Positions 20,469-28,744 of a stretch of DNA of 64,000 nt are shown here, in pieces (the stretch's first letter is position 1; each line of letters begins with the position of its first letter). The DNA is taken from positions 2,046,001 through 2,110,000 of the forward strand of contig NZ_JACCBP010000001.1 of NCBI RefSeq assembly GCF_013408655.1. Direction: 5' to 3'. The position numbers were made by a program, and so were the translations under genes. Below the pieces are notes generated by a model. That model did not search any database and was not told the DNA's origin. It saw only the letters and a list, made by a program, of their open reading frames with translations. Origin of the DNA: Pigmentiphaga litoralis. GTDB taxonomy: Bacteria > Pseudomonadota > Gammaproteobacteria > Burkholderiales > Burkholderiaceae_B.

Positions 20469-20714
20469 TCAGGTGCCGAGGTTGTAGCTGCTACGGACGT
20501 CCTGCAGGGCGATCCGGAAGTCATCGGCATATTTGCTCAGGCCCATGTAACCCGAGATGGACCAGTTGCATCCGGTCTGGTCGTCTTCGTGCCAGAAAGG
20601 CTCGTGCACCATGAGGGCTTCGTTGTGCTGACGCAGTTCCGGGCGCGCATTGACGGCGTCCTGGACCAGCATGCGGATGTCTTCGGCGGATGCAAGGCGT
20701 TTCGGTGTGGTCAT
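20469..20714 (-). CDS. Hypothetical protein, 81 aa
   Basis: ATG preceded by AGGAG. Soluble and acidic; the sequence includes EDIRMLVQDAVNARPEL and WSISGYMGLSKYADDF. No recognised family. It lies 14 bp downstream of another small gene of similar size on the same strand, so the two are probably co-transcribed and may form a complex. Confidence 0.7.
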   Translation of the reverse strand: MTTPKRLASAEDIRMLVQDAVNARPELRQHNEALMVHEPFWHEDDQTGCNWSISGYMGLSKYADDFRIALQDVRSSYNLGT

Positions 20715-20728
20715 GTCGTCTCCTGGAG

Positions 20729-20980
20729 CTAGAGGGTGATCCCTCGTTGGTGTTCGATGTCGTCGGCGATCCGCGAGGCTGCCGCGTCGAGCATGTCGTC
20801 TTCACAGGTGGCCGGCACGTCACGAAGCGTGAGGCCGGTGCCGCGGCAGACGCGTACGCCCGCGACCATTTCATAAACGCTGCAGTCGGCGCTCCAGGCG
20901 CCGGAGGGCTGCTGCGTGGGCTGGATTTCGATGTCGAGAATCCGTGAGCTGCGATTGGGGCTGTACTGGATGGTCTGCAT
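20729..20980 (-). CDS. Hypothetical protein, 83 aa
   Basis: ATG preceded by GGAG. Begins MQTIQYSPNRSSRILDIEI and has three cysteines (CSVYE, VCRGT, TCEDD). The C-terminal helix ends IADDIEHQRGITL. No signal peptide. Family not recognised. First gene of a likely two-gene unit with the 81-aa gene downstream. Confidence 0.7.
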   Translation of the reverse strand: MQTIQYSPNRSSRILDIEIQPTQQPSGAWSADCSVYEMVAGVRVCRGTGLTLRDVPATCEDDMLDAAASRIADDIEHQRGITL

Positions 20981-21207
20981 GATGAGACTCCGCCAAGCGA
21001 CGGTTCACTATACGCCCGACCCCTGGGGCCGATGCAAGCAGCTTCGATGTGCGACCGCACAATGCCGTCTCGTGCAATTGTCAAAGACGCTCTACAGGAC
21101 CAGAGGGCTCCCTTTCCGGTAAACCCTACATTTTTGCGCCACGATGACACGTCATGCAGCGGGATAACGACGGGCACGCCGCCACGCAACGCCGCCGCAC
21201 ACGCAAA
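20981..21207. other. Intergenic stretch without a recognisable gene
   Basis: About 230 bp between the small-gene pair and the terminator of the exported repeat protein. It should hold the promoter of the 20729 gene. No clear -35/-10 pair, operator or RNA structure was seen. Confidence 0.5.
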
Positions 21208-21237
21208 AACGGCCGCCTCCCGAAGGAGGCGGCCGTT
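21203..21237 (-). terminator. Intrinsic terminator with UUCG tetraloop
   Basis: A perfect 13-bp stem (AACGGCCGCCTCC / GGAGGCGGCCGTT, 21208-21237). On the minus strand the loop is TTCG and the stem runs into TTTTTGCG. It lies 54 bp beyond the stop of the minus-strand gene at 21291 and is a textbook rho-independent terminator. Confidence 0.9.
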
Positions 21238-21290
21238 CAAACCCTTGCAGTCCGCAGACCGCTCAGGCGATACGTGCGAGACGCGTCAGC

Positions 21291-21779
21291 TTACTTGCCC
21301 GATGCCGTCTTGCCCGTCTTGGCGCCGCCTTGGTTGGCGTCGCTGGTGTACGGGCCGCCTGGCGTGCCAGGACGGTCCGGATCCATCTTGTCCGAAGGAC
21401 GGGTCACGTTGGCGGTCGTGCCCGACTTCATGGTGCGGTCCGAGCCGGTCTTGCCGGTGTTGGCGCCGCCCTGGACATAGTTGTCATTGACCAGGGGACC
21501 ATTCGAGCCAGGTGCTGGCGAACGGGTCTTTGGCATCGTGCTGTCGGCGCTGCGGCCCACTGCGGCTGCGCCAGGTGCCTTCTGGGCACGGTCCGAACCG
21601 GTCTTGCCGGTCTTGGCGCCGCCTTGCTGGCCGTCACCGACGGCTGGGCCGCCTTGCGTCATCTTGGTATTGGCGCTGCCCGGTGCGGCAGTCGTGTCGG
21701 TTTGCGCGAAAGCAACCGTCGAGGCTGCGCCGATGATGGCGGCGAACATGGCTTTCTTGACGAAATTCGAATGTTTCAT
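21291..21779 (-). CDS. Exported low-complexity protein with three QGGAKTGKTGSD repeats
   Basis: 162 aa. The ATG has AGGAG at 6 nt. Signal peptide 1-25 (cut after VAFA). The mature protein is Gly/Thr/Ser/Lys-rich and probably disordered. It carries three near-identical repeats: QGGAKTGKTGSD at 52-63, QGGANTGKTGSD at 103-114 and QGGAKTGKTASG at 150-161, spaced about 50 residues apart. No hydrophobic domain follows the signal peptide, so it is likely a small periplasmic or secreted protein. Function unknown. A strong terminator follows at 21203. Confidence 0.8.
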   Translation of the reverse strand: MKHSNFVKKAMFAAIIGAASTVAFAQTDTTAAPGSANTKMTQGGPAVGDGQQGGAKTGKTGSDRAQKAPGAAAVGRSADSTMPKTRSPAPGSNGPLVNDNYVQGGANTGKTGSDRTMKSGTTANVTRPSDKMDPDRPGTPGGPYTSDANQGGAKTGKTASGK

Positions 21780-22001
21780 GGTATCTCCTACTTCGGTTGT
21801 CAGTACCAGGACCACAGCAATTGCCGTTCCTGCCCGCGTTTTCTCAGTCTTCCGGTTGCACTTGTTAGAACGTGCCGCCCGGTTCCCGAGGGACCCAGAC
21901 TCATCCGCAAGCGGCGTGCCCGCACCCCGGCGGCCAAGTCAACAGGACGGCACGTGGCTTGCTGCATGGTTGCACCACGCGTGCAAACCAAGGAGCACAC
22001 C

Positions 22002-22181
22002 ATGCAGGCAGATACCCAGAACACCTCGGCCAACAACGATCCGGATTCGGCCACCCAGGGCACCCACGCGGAGCCCGTCATCAACAAGCGTCCGAACGAC
22101 CCGAACTGGCTGGGTGTCGGATCGGAGTCCGATGGCGACGCGTCGCAGCAGACGCCTGCGCAAACCCACAAGAAAGACTGA
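22002..22181 (+). CDS. Small hydrophilic protein, 59 aa
   Basis: AGGAG lies 6 nt before the ATG. The chain is almost devoid of hydrophobic residues (Gln, Asn, Asp, Thr, Ser-rich) and is probably disordered. It contains RPNDPNWLG, which parallels HPTDPNALG in the next gene, so the two look like diverged tandem paralogues. A hydrophilin-like stress role is possible but not shown. Confidence 0.65.
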   Translation: MQADTQNTSANNDPDSATQGTHAEPVINKRPNDPNWLGVGSESDGDASQQTPAQTHKKD

Positions 22182-22208
22182 CGCGCCACCCACCCCAAGG
22201 AGAAGACG

Positions 22209-22448
22209 ATGTCCAAAAAGAGCCCTTCAGAAGGCAATGCCACCGACGACGCCGGGACGGCGCGCGGTGCAACCCCGGGCAAGCCGAAAGACGGCGACGG
22301 CAAGGATGCGCGCACGATCGGCAACCATCCGACCGATCCGAACGCCCTGGGCGCCAAGGCCAACTTTCCGCCAGGCGTGAGCGCGGAAGAAGCCCACGAC
22401 CCGGGCAATAACGTCGACAGCGGCCCCAAGGTGGAAAACCGCAGCTGA
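22209..22448 (+). CDS. Small hydrophilic protein, 79 aa
   Basis: AAGGAG precedes the ATG, 27 bp after the previous stop, so the two genes probably form an operon. Sequence rich in Gly, Asp, Lys, Asn and Pro, with HPTDPNALG resembling RPNDPNWLG of its neighbour. No signal peptide, no membrane span, no recognised family. Confidence 0.65.
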   Translation: MSKKSPSEGNATDDAGTARGATPGKPKDGDGKDARTIGNHPTDPNALGAKANFPPGVSAEEAHDPGNNVDSGPKVENRS

Positions 22449-22618
22449 AGACGGAGGGATACGATGCACCGCGGTGCGCCTGCCTGGCGCACCGCCCCCG
22501 CGCACGCTACGCGCTGCCGGGCCGATTTCCCCCTTCCACGCACCGCTTCCATGCAGAAACGACCCTGATTTCTGGCATGCGACTTGCATGAACTGCGCAA
22601 CGTCTCCCTTGCTGCGCA

Positions 22619-23767
22619 ATGCCTGCCTCCCGTCCCTTTCCTCTATCAGAACTTTGGCGTGACCAGATCGGCCTGCTGCTCGAATCGACCGGCGACGGCA
22701 TCTGCGGCATCGACATGGACGGCAAGTGCATCTACGCCAATCGCGCGGCGGCAGACATGCTGGGCTACGAACCCGCGCACATGCTGGGTCACAACATGCA
22801 CGACCTCATGCATCACACGCATGCGGACGGCTCGCACTATTCGATCGACACCTGCCCGATCTTTCGGGCCTTCTGGCAAGGCATGCCCTGCCGCATCGAC
22901 ACCGAAGTCCTGTGGCGCAGTGATGGCACCAGCTTTCCGGCGGAATACTCGTCGCATCCGATCGTCGACCAGGGCGTGGTGCGCGGCGCGGTCGTCACGT
23001 TCATCGACATTTCGGTGCGCCGCCGCGAGCAGGATCTGCTGCAGCGAAGCAAGGACGAACTTGAACAACGGGTGACGGACCGGACCCGCGCGCTGTCCGA
23101 TGCGCTGGCCCAGCTGCGGGAACTGTCGGCCCACCTGCACTCGGTGCGCGAAGACGAACGCACACGCATTGCCCGCGAGATCCACGACGAATTGGGCAGT
23201 CTGTTGATCGCGCTCAAGTTTGACGTGAACTGGCTGGACACCCGCCTGGTGGAACGGTCCGACCTGTCGGCCAAATGCCGAGCCATGAACCGGCTGATCG
23301 AAACCGCGGTCGAAAACGTCGGCCGCATCATCACGGACCTGCGGCCCAGCCTGCTCGATCACCAGGGCCTGTTCGCAGCGCTGGAGTGGCAATTGCGCGA
23401 GTTCGAGTCATCGTCCGACATCGTGTGCGACTGGCAGCTCGATGTCGACCCGGGCGTCGTCATGCCCGATGACACCCTGGCCACCGCCATCTTCCGCATC
23501 TTCCAGGAGATGCTGAGCAACATTGCGCGCCACGCCCGGGCCGACCGGGTCGCGATCCGGATCCGTGTGACCCGCGACCGGCTGCGGATCGTTGTGACCG
23601 ACAACGGTGTGGGCGCGCTGCGCGACGCCTTCGAACGCTCCGATGCCTATGGCGTGATGGGCATGCGCGAACGCGCGCGGCATTTCGGCGGCGAAATCGG
23701 CATCGACAGCATCCCGGGTGAAGGCACCCGGCTGGCGCTCGACGTCCCCATTCCTTCCCTTGCCTGA
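22619..23767 (+). CDS. PAS-domain sensor histidine kinase (NarX/HisKA_3 type)
   Basis: 382 aa, no membrane span, so a cytosolic sensor. PAS domain about 12-135 with its own His-rich stretch (HNMHDLMHHTHADGSHY), coiled coil about 135-180, HisKA_3 dimerisation/phosphoacceptor region with H189 in REIHDELGSLL, then the HATPase domain with EMLSNIARHA (N box), DNGVGA (G1) and GEGTRLAL (G2). The response regulator gene follows after 9 bp. The pair precedes the cyanate operon on the same strand and may control it (inference from position). Confidence 0.93.
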   Translation: MPASRPFPLSELWRDQIGLLLESTGDGICGIDMDGKCIYANRAAADMLGYEPAHMLGHNMHDLMHHTHADGSHYSIDTCPIFRAFWQGMPCRIDTEVLWRSDGTSFPAEYSSHPIVDQGVVRGAVVTFIDISVRRREQDLLQRSKDELEQRVTDRTRALSDALAQLRELSAHLHSVREDERTRIAREIHDELGSLLIALKFDVNWLDTRLVERSDLSAKCRAMNRLIETAVENVGRIITDLRPSLLDHQGLFAALEWQLREFESSSDIVCDWQLDVDPGVVMPDDTLATAIFRIFQEMLSNIARHARADRVAIRIRVTRDRLRIVVTDNGVGALRDAFERSDAYGVMGMRERARHFGGEIGIDSIPGEGTRLALDVPIPSLA

Positions 23768-23776
23768 GGCGCTGCC

Positions 23777-24412
23777 ATGATCCGTCTGTTGATGTGCGAT
23801 GACCACCAGATCATCCGGCAGGGACTGAAGCAGATCCTTGCCGACACGGCCGATATCGATGTCGCCGCCGAATGCGACAACGGGACGGAGGCGATCCGCC
23901 TGGCGCGCGAAGGCGCCTTTGACGTCGTCCTCCTCGACATCGCGATGCCGCAGCGGGACGGACTGGACGTGCTGATCCAGCTCAAACGCGAATTCCCGAA
24001 GCTGCCGGTGCTGATGCTCTCGACCTATCCCGATCGTCAGTACGCTGCGCGTTGCTTCAAGCTGGGCGCGGCAGGCTACCTGAACAAGAGCGCGGCGCCG
24101 CAGCAGCTGACCGACGCGATCCGCAAGGCGGCGGCGGGTGGCGTGGTGGTGAGCGCGTCCCAGGCCGAAACGATGGCCATGGACATGGCGCGCGCCGCGC
24201 ACGACGTGCCGCACGAAGCGCTGTCGCACCGCGAATACCAGGTGTTCCAGCTGATCGCCAGCGGCGAAAGCGTCGGCCAGATTGCCGAGCGGCTGGCGCT
24301 GAGTCCGAACACCGTCAGCACCTATCGCAGCCGCATCATGGAAAAGACGGGCGCGCGCAATGACGTCGGCATCGCGCTGTACGCGGTGAAACACCAGTTG
24401 GTGGCCGTGTAG
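23777..24412 (+). CDS. NarL/FixJ-type response regulator
   Basis: 211 aa. Receiver domain 1-120 with acidic pocket D8/D9 and phosphoacceptor D54 (VVLLDIAMP). LuxR-type HTH about 145-205 with LSHREYQVFQLIASGES and NTVSTYRSRIMEKTGA. Cognate of the upstream kinase. The DNA target is not known; the inverted repeat at 24432-24454 just downstream is one candidate. Confidence 0.95.
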   Translation: MIRLLMCDDHQIIRQGLKQILADTADIDVAAECDNGTEAIRLAREGAFDVVLLDIAMPQRDGLDVLIQLKREFPKLPVLMLSTYPDRQYAARCFKLGAAGYLNKSAAPQQLTDAIRKAAAGGVVVSASQAETMAMDMARAAHDVPHEALSHREYQVFQLIASGESVGQIAERLALSPNTVSTYRSRIMEKTGARNDVGIALYAVKHQLVAV

Positions 24413-24431
24413 GGCTGGCACTACAAAAACT

Positions 24432-24454
24432 CGCCGGATTCCGCGATACCGGCG
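24432..24454. promoter_or_regulatory. Inverted repeat upstream of the cyanate operon
   Basis: CGCCGG and CCGGCG arms separated by 11 bp, between the response-regulator stop and the ABC binding-protein gene. It could be an activator site for that operon or a weak terminator stem; no U-run follows. Confidence 0.35.
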
Positions 24455-24512
24455 CTGCTCGACAGTCCGTAGGATGGGGACTCAGATCCTCCCCCACCCG
24501 GAGCAGCGCCCC

Positions 24513-25892
24513 ATGTCCTACGACCCGTTCAATCCCGATCGCCCTCTGACTTCCGGCTGCGCCTGCGGCCGCCATGCCGACGCGGCCTCGCACGACAACG
24601 CGCTGGCGGTCGCCACGCTGAAGGCACGGGCGATCGACAACGAGGCCGAGATCAACGCCTTTGTCGAGGCGGCCATGGTGAAGGCGCTGTTCCCGCAGGA
24701 CAGCGTGCGCCGCCGCTTCATCCGCGCCGTGGGTGCGGGCACGGCATTGAGCGTGATCCAGAGCGTGCTGCCATTGGATTCGATGATGGCGATGGCCCAG
24801 GAAAAGGCCGCGCCCGAAAAGAAGAACCTGAAGATCGGCTTCATTCCGATCACCTGCGCGACGCCGCTGATCATGGCCCACCCGCTGGGCTTCTACAAAC
24901 AGCAGGGACTGGATGTCGAGGTCATCAAGACCGCGGGCTGGGCGCTGATCCGCGACAAGATGATCAACAAGGAATACGACGCGACGCACTTCCTGTCGCC
25001 CATGCCGCTGGCGATCTCGATGGGGGCCGGGTCCAACCCGACGCCGATGAGGGTGGCGACGATCCAGAACACCAATGGCCAGGCCATCACGCTGAGTCTC
25101 AAGCACAAGGACAAGCGCGACCCTGCCACGTGGAAAGGCTTCAAGTTCGCGGTGCCCTTCGAATACTCGATGCACAATTTCCTGCTGCGCTACTACGTCG
25201 CGGAACACGGCCTTGATCCCGACCGCGACATCCAGATCCGGGTGGTGCCGCCGGCGGAAATGGTGGCCAACCTGCGCGCGGGAAACATCGATGGTTTCCT
25301 GGGCCCGGACCCCTTCAATCAGCGCGCGGTGTTCGACGAAGTCGGCTTCATCCACGTGCTGACCAAAGACCTGTGGAACGGCCATCCGTGCTGCGCCTTC
25401 GGCACCTCGGAAGCCTTCATCCAGCAGAATCCCAACACCTTTGCCGCCTTGTTCCGCGCGGTGCTGACCGCATCGGCCATGGCGCGCGACGCCAAGAACC
25501 GCGAACTGATCGCCAAGGTGATTTCGCCGCAGGCCTACCTGAACCAGCCCGAGACCGTTGTGGCGCAGGTGTTGACCGGGCGCTTCGCCGACGGGCTCGG
25601 CAAGATCCAGACCGTGCCGGACCGCGCCGACTTCAACCCCGTGCCCTTGCAATCGATGGCCGTGTGGATGCTGACGCAGATGAAGCGCTGGGGCTATGTG
25701 AAGGGCGACGTGCAATACCGGCAACTGGCGGAACGTGTCTTCCTGCTGGCCGACGCAAAGAAACACATGAAGGAACTGGGCCAGCCGGCGCCTGATGCAG
25801 CCTATCCGCCCTTCACCATCATGGGCAAGACCTTCGATCCGGCCAGGCCCGACGCGTACCTGGACGGCTTTGCGATCCGGAAGACGGCGTGA
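24513..25892 (+). CDS. Cyanate/nitrate-type ABC substrate-binding protein (CynA/NrtA/CmpA family)
   Basis: 459 aa. A cytosolic-looking N-terminus of about 68 residues precedes RRRFIRAVGAGTALSVIQS, a Tat-like signal, so the folded protein is probably exported by Tat. The family core begins KKNLKIGFIPITCATPLIMA, with GFLGPDPFNQRAVF in the ligand domain. Family members bind nitrate, nitrite, bicarbonate or cyanate. The cyanase gene four genes down favours cyanate. The ATG has GGAG at 10 nt. The stop overlaps the permease start (ATGA). Confidence 0.9.
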   Translation: MSYDPFNPDRPLTSGCACGRHADAASHDNALAVATLKARAIDNEAEINAFVEAAMVKALFPQDSVRRRFIRAVGAGTALSVIQSVLPLDSMMAMAQEKAAPEKKNLKIGFIPITCATPLIMAHPLGFYKQQGLDVEVIKTAGWALIRDKMINKEYDATHFLSPMPLAISMGAGSNPTPMRVATIQNTNGQAITLSLKHKDKRDPATWKGFKFAVPFEYSMHNFLLRYYVAEHGLDPDRDIQIRVVPPAEMVANLRAGNIDGFLGPDPFNQRAVFDEVGFIHVLTKDLWNGHPCCAFGTSEAFIQQNPNTFAALFRAVLTASAMARDAKNRELIAKVISPQAYLNQPETVVAQVLTGRFADGLGKIQTVPDRADFNPVPLQSMAVWMLTQMKRWGYVKGDVQYRQLAERVFLLADAKKHMKELGQPAPDAAYPPFTIMGKTFDPARPDAYLDGFAIRKTA

Positions 25893-26749
25893 TGCGATCC
25901 CTGCGCTTCAAGGCCGCCCTGCTGTCGCTGCTGCTGCTTGGCGTCTTCCTGGGAATCTGGCATCTGGCGACCCTGCCAGGCGCCGCGGGGCCGGCAGGTC
26001 CGGCCATGACGGCGGATCAGATCGAGTACATGAAGATGATGGGCAAGTCGGTGGAAGCCCCGCGCAACTCCGGCTTTCCGACCCTGGGCGACATGGGCCG
26101 CACGATCGTCGAACAGCTTTCATCACCCTTCTACGACAACGGGCCCAACGACAAGGGCATCGGCATCCAGCTCGCGCATTCGTTGGGCCGCGTGGCGCTG
26201 GGCTTTCTGATCGCGGTCGCGGTGGCGCTGCCGCTGGGTTTCGTGATCGGCATGTCGCCGCTGATCTACCGCGCACTCGATCCCTTCATCCAGATCCTCA
26301 AGCCGATCTCGCCACTGGCCTGGATGCCGCTTGCGCTCTACACGATCAAGGACTCGTCCATCTCGGGCATTTTTGTGATCTTCATCTGCTCGGTCTGGCC
26401 CATGCTGGTGAACACCGCCTTTGGTGTGGCGGGCGTGCGGCGTGATTGGCTGAACGTTGCGCGCACGCTGGAAGTGCGGCCGCTGCGCCGCGCCTTCCAG
26501 GTGATCCTGCCCGCGGCCGCGCCCACCATCCTGACCGGCATGCGGATCTCGATGGGTATTGCGTGGCTCGTGATCGTCGCGGCAGAGATGCTGGTGGGCG
26601 GCACCGGCATCGGCTACTTCGTCTGGAACGAGTGGAACAACCTGTCGTTGACCAGCGTCATCTTCGCGATCCTGGTGATCGGCATCGTCGGCATGCTGCT
26701 CGATCGCATGTTCAGCATGCTGCAGAAATGGGTCACGTATACCGAATGA
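25889..26749 (+). CDS. Cyanate/nitrate-type ABC permease (CynB/NrtB family)
   Basis: 286 aa. N-terminal membrane anchor (about 8-26), a periplasmic stretch of about 60 residues, then five further spans with the EAA-type loop TLEVRPLRRAFQVILP. The chain ends LDRMFSMLQKWVTYTE. It overlaps both neighbours by 4 bp, placing it in the cyn operon. The presumed substrate is cyanate. Confidence 0.92.
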   Translation: MMRSLRFKAALLSLLLLGVFLGIWHLATLPGAAGPAGPAMTADQIEYMKMMGKSVEAPRNSGFPTLGDMGRTIVEQLSSPFYDNGPNDKGIGIQLAHSLGRVALGFLIAVAVALPLGFVIGMSPLIYRALDPFIQILKPISPLAWMPLALYTIKDSSISGIFVIFICSVWPMLVNTAFGVAGVRRDWLNVARTLEVRPLRRAFQVILPAAAPTILTGMRISMGIAWLVIVAAEMLVGGTGIGYFVWNEWNNLSLTSVIFAILVIGIVGMLLDRMFSMLQKWVTYTE

Positions 26750-27648
26750 AAGACAGCCTGAGCGACCCGATGAGCCACCGTCCGCCCGCCTTCCTGAAGA
26801 TCGAGAACCTGAGCAAGGTCTACGTCCCCGGCGCGCCGCCCGTTTTCGAAAACGTCAGCTTCGACATTGCCCAAGGCGAATTTGTCTGCATCATCGGACA
26901 TTCCGGCTGCGGCAAGACGACCATCCTGAACGCGCTGGCGGGCCTGGAAACGCCTAGCGGCGGGCTGATCCTGATGGATGGGCGCGAGGTGCGTGGCCCC
27001 AGCCTGGATCGCGGCGTCGTCTTCCAGAGCCACGCACTGATGCCCTGGCTGACGGTGCGCAAGAACATTGCGTTTGCCGTGCGCTCGCGCTGGCCGGACT
27101 GGAATCGTGCGCAGATCGACGCGCATGTCGTCAAGCATGTCGCCATGGTCGGCCTGGACGCGGCCATCGACAAGAAACCGTCGGAACTGTCGGGCGGCAT
27201 GAAACAACGGGTGGGCATCGCGCGCGCGTTTGCGATCGAACCCAAGATGCTGTTGCTGGACGAGCCCTTCGGCGCGCTGGACGCGCTGACGCGCGGCACG
27301 ATCCAGGATCAGTTGCTAGGCATCGTGAAGGCGACGCGGCAGACCGTGTTCATGATCACCCATGACGTGGACGAAGCGATCCTGCTGGCCGACAAGATCA
27401 TGCTGATGAGCAACGGCCCCTATGCCCGGGTGGCCGAGATCGTGCACAACACGATGCCGCGCGATCGCACGCGGGCCACTGTCCATCACGACCCGCAGTA
27501 CTACCCGATACGGAATCACCTGATCGACTTTCTGGTGAACCGGTCGCGTACCTATCAAGCCGAAGCGCGTGGCGCATCGGCGCCTCCCCTGACGGTCATG
27601 CCGGGCCTTGCCGCCCTGCCCCCGACCGCCGCACTTACCTCCCACTGA
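26746..27648 (+). CDS. Cyanate/nitrate-type ABC ATP-binding protein (CynD/NrtD family)
   Basis: 300 aa. Walker A GHSGCGKT (51-58), signature LSGGMKQRVGIARAF, Walker B MLLLDEPFGALD, H-loop MITHDVDEAI. The C-terminal part (about 245-300) is a short extension without the NrtA-like regulatory domain of NrtC, so it corresponds to NrtD/CynD. It starts in an ATGA overlap with the permease. Cyanase follows 12 bp later. Confidence 0.93.
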   Translation: MKDSLSDPMSHRPPAFLKIENLSKVYVPGAPPVFENVSFDIAQGEFVCIIGHSGCGKTTILNALAGLETPSGGLILMDGREVRGPSLDRGVVFQSHALMPWLTVRKNIAFAVRSRWPDWNRAQIDAHVVKHVAMVGLDAAIDKKPSELSGGMKQRVGIARAFAIEPKMLLLDEPFGALDALTRGTIQDQLLGIVKATRQTVFMITHDVDEAILLADKIMLMSNGPYARVAEIVHNTMPRDRTRATVHHDPQYYPIRNHLIDFLVNRSRTYQAEARGASAPPLTVMPGLAALPPTAALTSH

Positions 27649-27660
27649 CACGGAGACACC

Positions 27661-28116
27661 ATGTCCGCGATTTATGACCGCAGTGAAGTGACCCGGATGA
27701 TCGTATCCGCCAAGGTCCGCAAGGGCTTGAAATGGGCCGACGTGGCCGAACAGGTTGGCCTGAGCAAGGAATGGACGACCGCGGCCTGCCTGGGCCAGAT
27801 GACGCTGACGAAGGAACAGGCCGGCATTGTCGGCACGATCTTTGACCTGTCGGATGAAGCGATCGCCTGGCTGCAGATCGTGCCGTACAAGGGCTCCCTG
27901 CCGACCGCCGTGCCGACCGACCCGCTCATTTACCGCTGGTACGAGATCGTGAGCGTGTACGGCACCACGATCAAGGAACTGGTCCACGAAGAGTTTGGCG
28001 ACGGCATCATGAGCGCGATCGACTTTTCGATGGACATCGACCGGCAGGCCGATCCCAAGGGCGATCGTGTCAAGGTCGTCCTGTCCGGCAAATTCCTGCC
28101 GTACAAGACGTACTGA
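27661..28116 (+). CDS. cynS: Cyanate hydratase (cyanase)
   Basis: 151 aa. Converts cyanate and bicarbonate to ammonia and CO2. An N-terminal HTH-like helical domain (10-80) is followed by the catalytic domain. The active-site triad of E. coli CynS (Arg96, Glu99, Ser122) is found four positions earlier as R92, E95 and S118, in IYRWYEIVSVYG and MSAIDFSM. It is normally a homodecamer. It is the last gene of the transporter operon, so cyanate uptake and breakdown are coupled. Its stop codon lies inside a 12-bp tandem repeat. Confidence 0.97.
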   Translation: MSAIYDRSEVTRMIVSAKVRKGLKWADVAEQVGLSKEWTTAACLGQMTLTKEQAGIVGTIFDLSDEAIAWLQIVPYKGSLPTAVPTDPLIYRWYEIVSVYGTTIKELVHEEFGDGIMSAIDFSMDIDRQADPKGDRVKVVLSGKFLPYKTY

Positions 28117-28145
28117 TCCCCGTACTGACCCCCGTACTGAACCCG
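28110..28145. repeat. 12-bp tandem repeat across the cynS stop codon
   Basis: Three units: GTACTGATCCCC, GTACTGACCCCC and GTACTGAACCCG. The TGA of the first unit is the cynS stop codon, so the array begins in the last codons and runs out into the spacer. Confidence 0.85.
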
Positions 28146-28152
28146 CCCGGAA

Positions 28153-28536
28153 TCAGAAGATGTGCGGCGTGGGCTCGTTCAGGGAACTGCCCTCGCGCGG
28201 GGTGATGTCTTCCAGCGTGATGTCCAGATACGGGTCCTTGTCCAGATCCAGGGCGATCTGGGGTGTGCAATCGGCCAGCGCGGTGAACAGGTCGTCCAGG
28301 TAAGCAAAGGCCAGTTTGGCCGCCACGTCGTTCAGCATCTTTTCGGTGGTGGCGAAGTTCGCGCCAGCCAGATCGCCCACATCCAGGCGATAGCTGACCA
28401 GGCCGTCGTGTTCGGTCACGGTGCCCAGGTCGATGGTCTTGCTTTTGGTGTTTCTTGCAAGCACATGGCCTTGGCTTACATACAGCCGGTAGTGATGCAC
28501 GGGGTGCGGCGGGTTGGCGGTGGTGTCGTTGGGCAT
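28153..28536 (-). CDS. Hypothetical protein, 127 aa
   Basis: ATG preceded by GGAGG at 8 nt. Soluble, acidic C-terminus (LDLDKDPYLDITLEDITP). The middle contains a helical part, KMLNDVAAKLAFAYLDDLFTAL. No signal peptide or known motif. It converges on cynS (36 bp between stops) and is divergent from the iron-permease-like gene. Confidence 0.7.
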   Translation of the reverse strand: MPNDTTANPPHPVHHYRLYVSQGHVLARNTKSKTIDLGTVTEHDGLVSYRLDVGDLAGANFATTEKMLNDVAAKLAFAYLDDLFTALADCTPQIALDLDKDPYLDITLEDITPREGSSLNEPTPHIF

Positions 28537-28744
28537 GGCGCTGGCCTCCAGGAATGCAGGTGTGGGCTTGATGCGGAGCGGCGCGCGGGTGGCGCGGCTG
28601 CTCTGCGGCACGGCTCTTGCAGCAATATGTGCGCCCGAGGCAGGATATGCCTTTCGGAACGATGGCCAGGTGCAGTCCAGACCCGATGCCCGGCCCCTGC
28701 ACGCCCACGCTCGCCCCCTGATGCCCCATGCCCGGAGCCCGACC

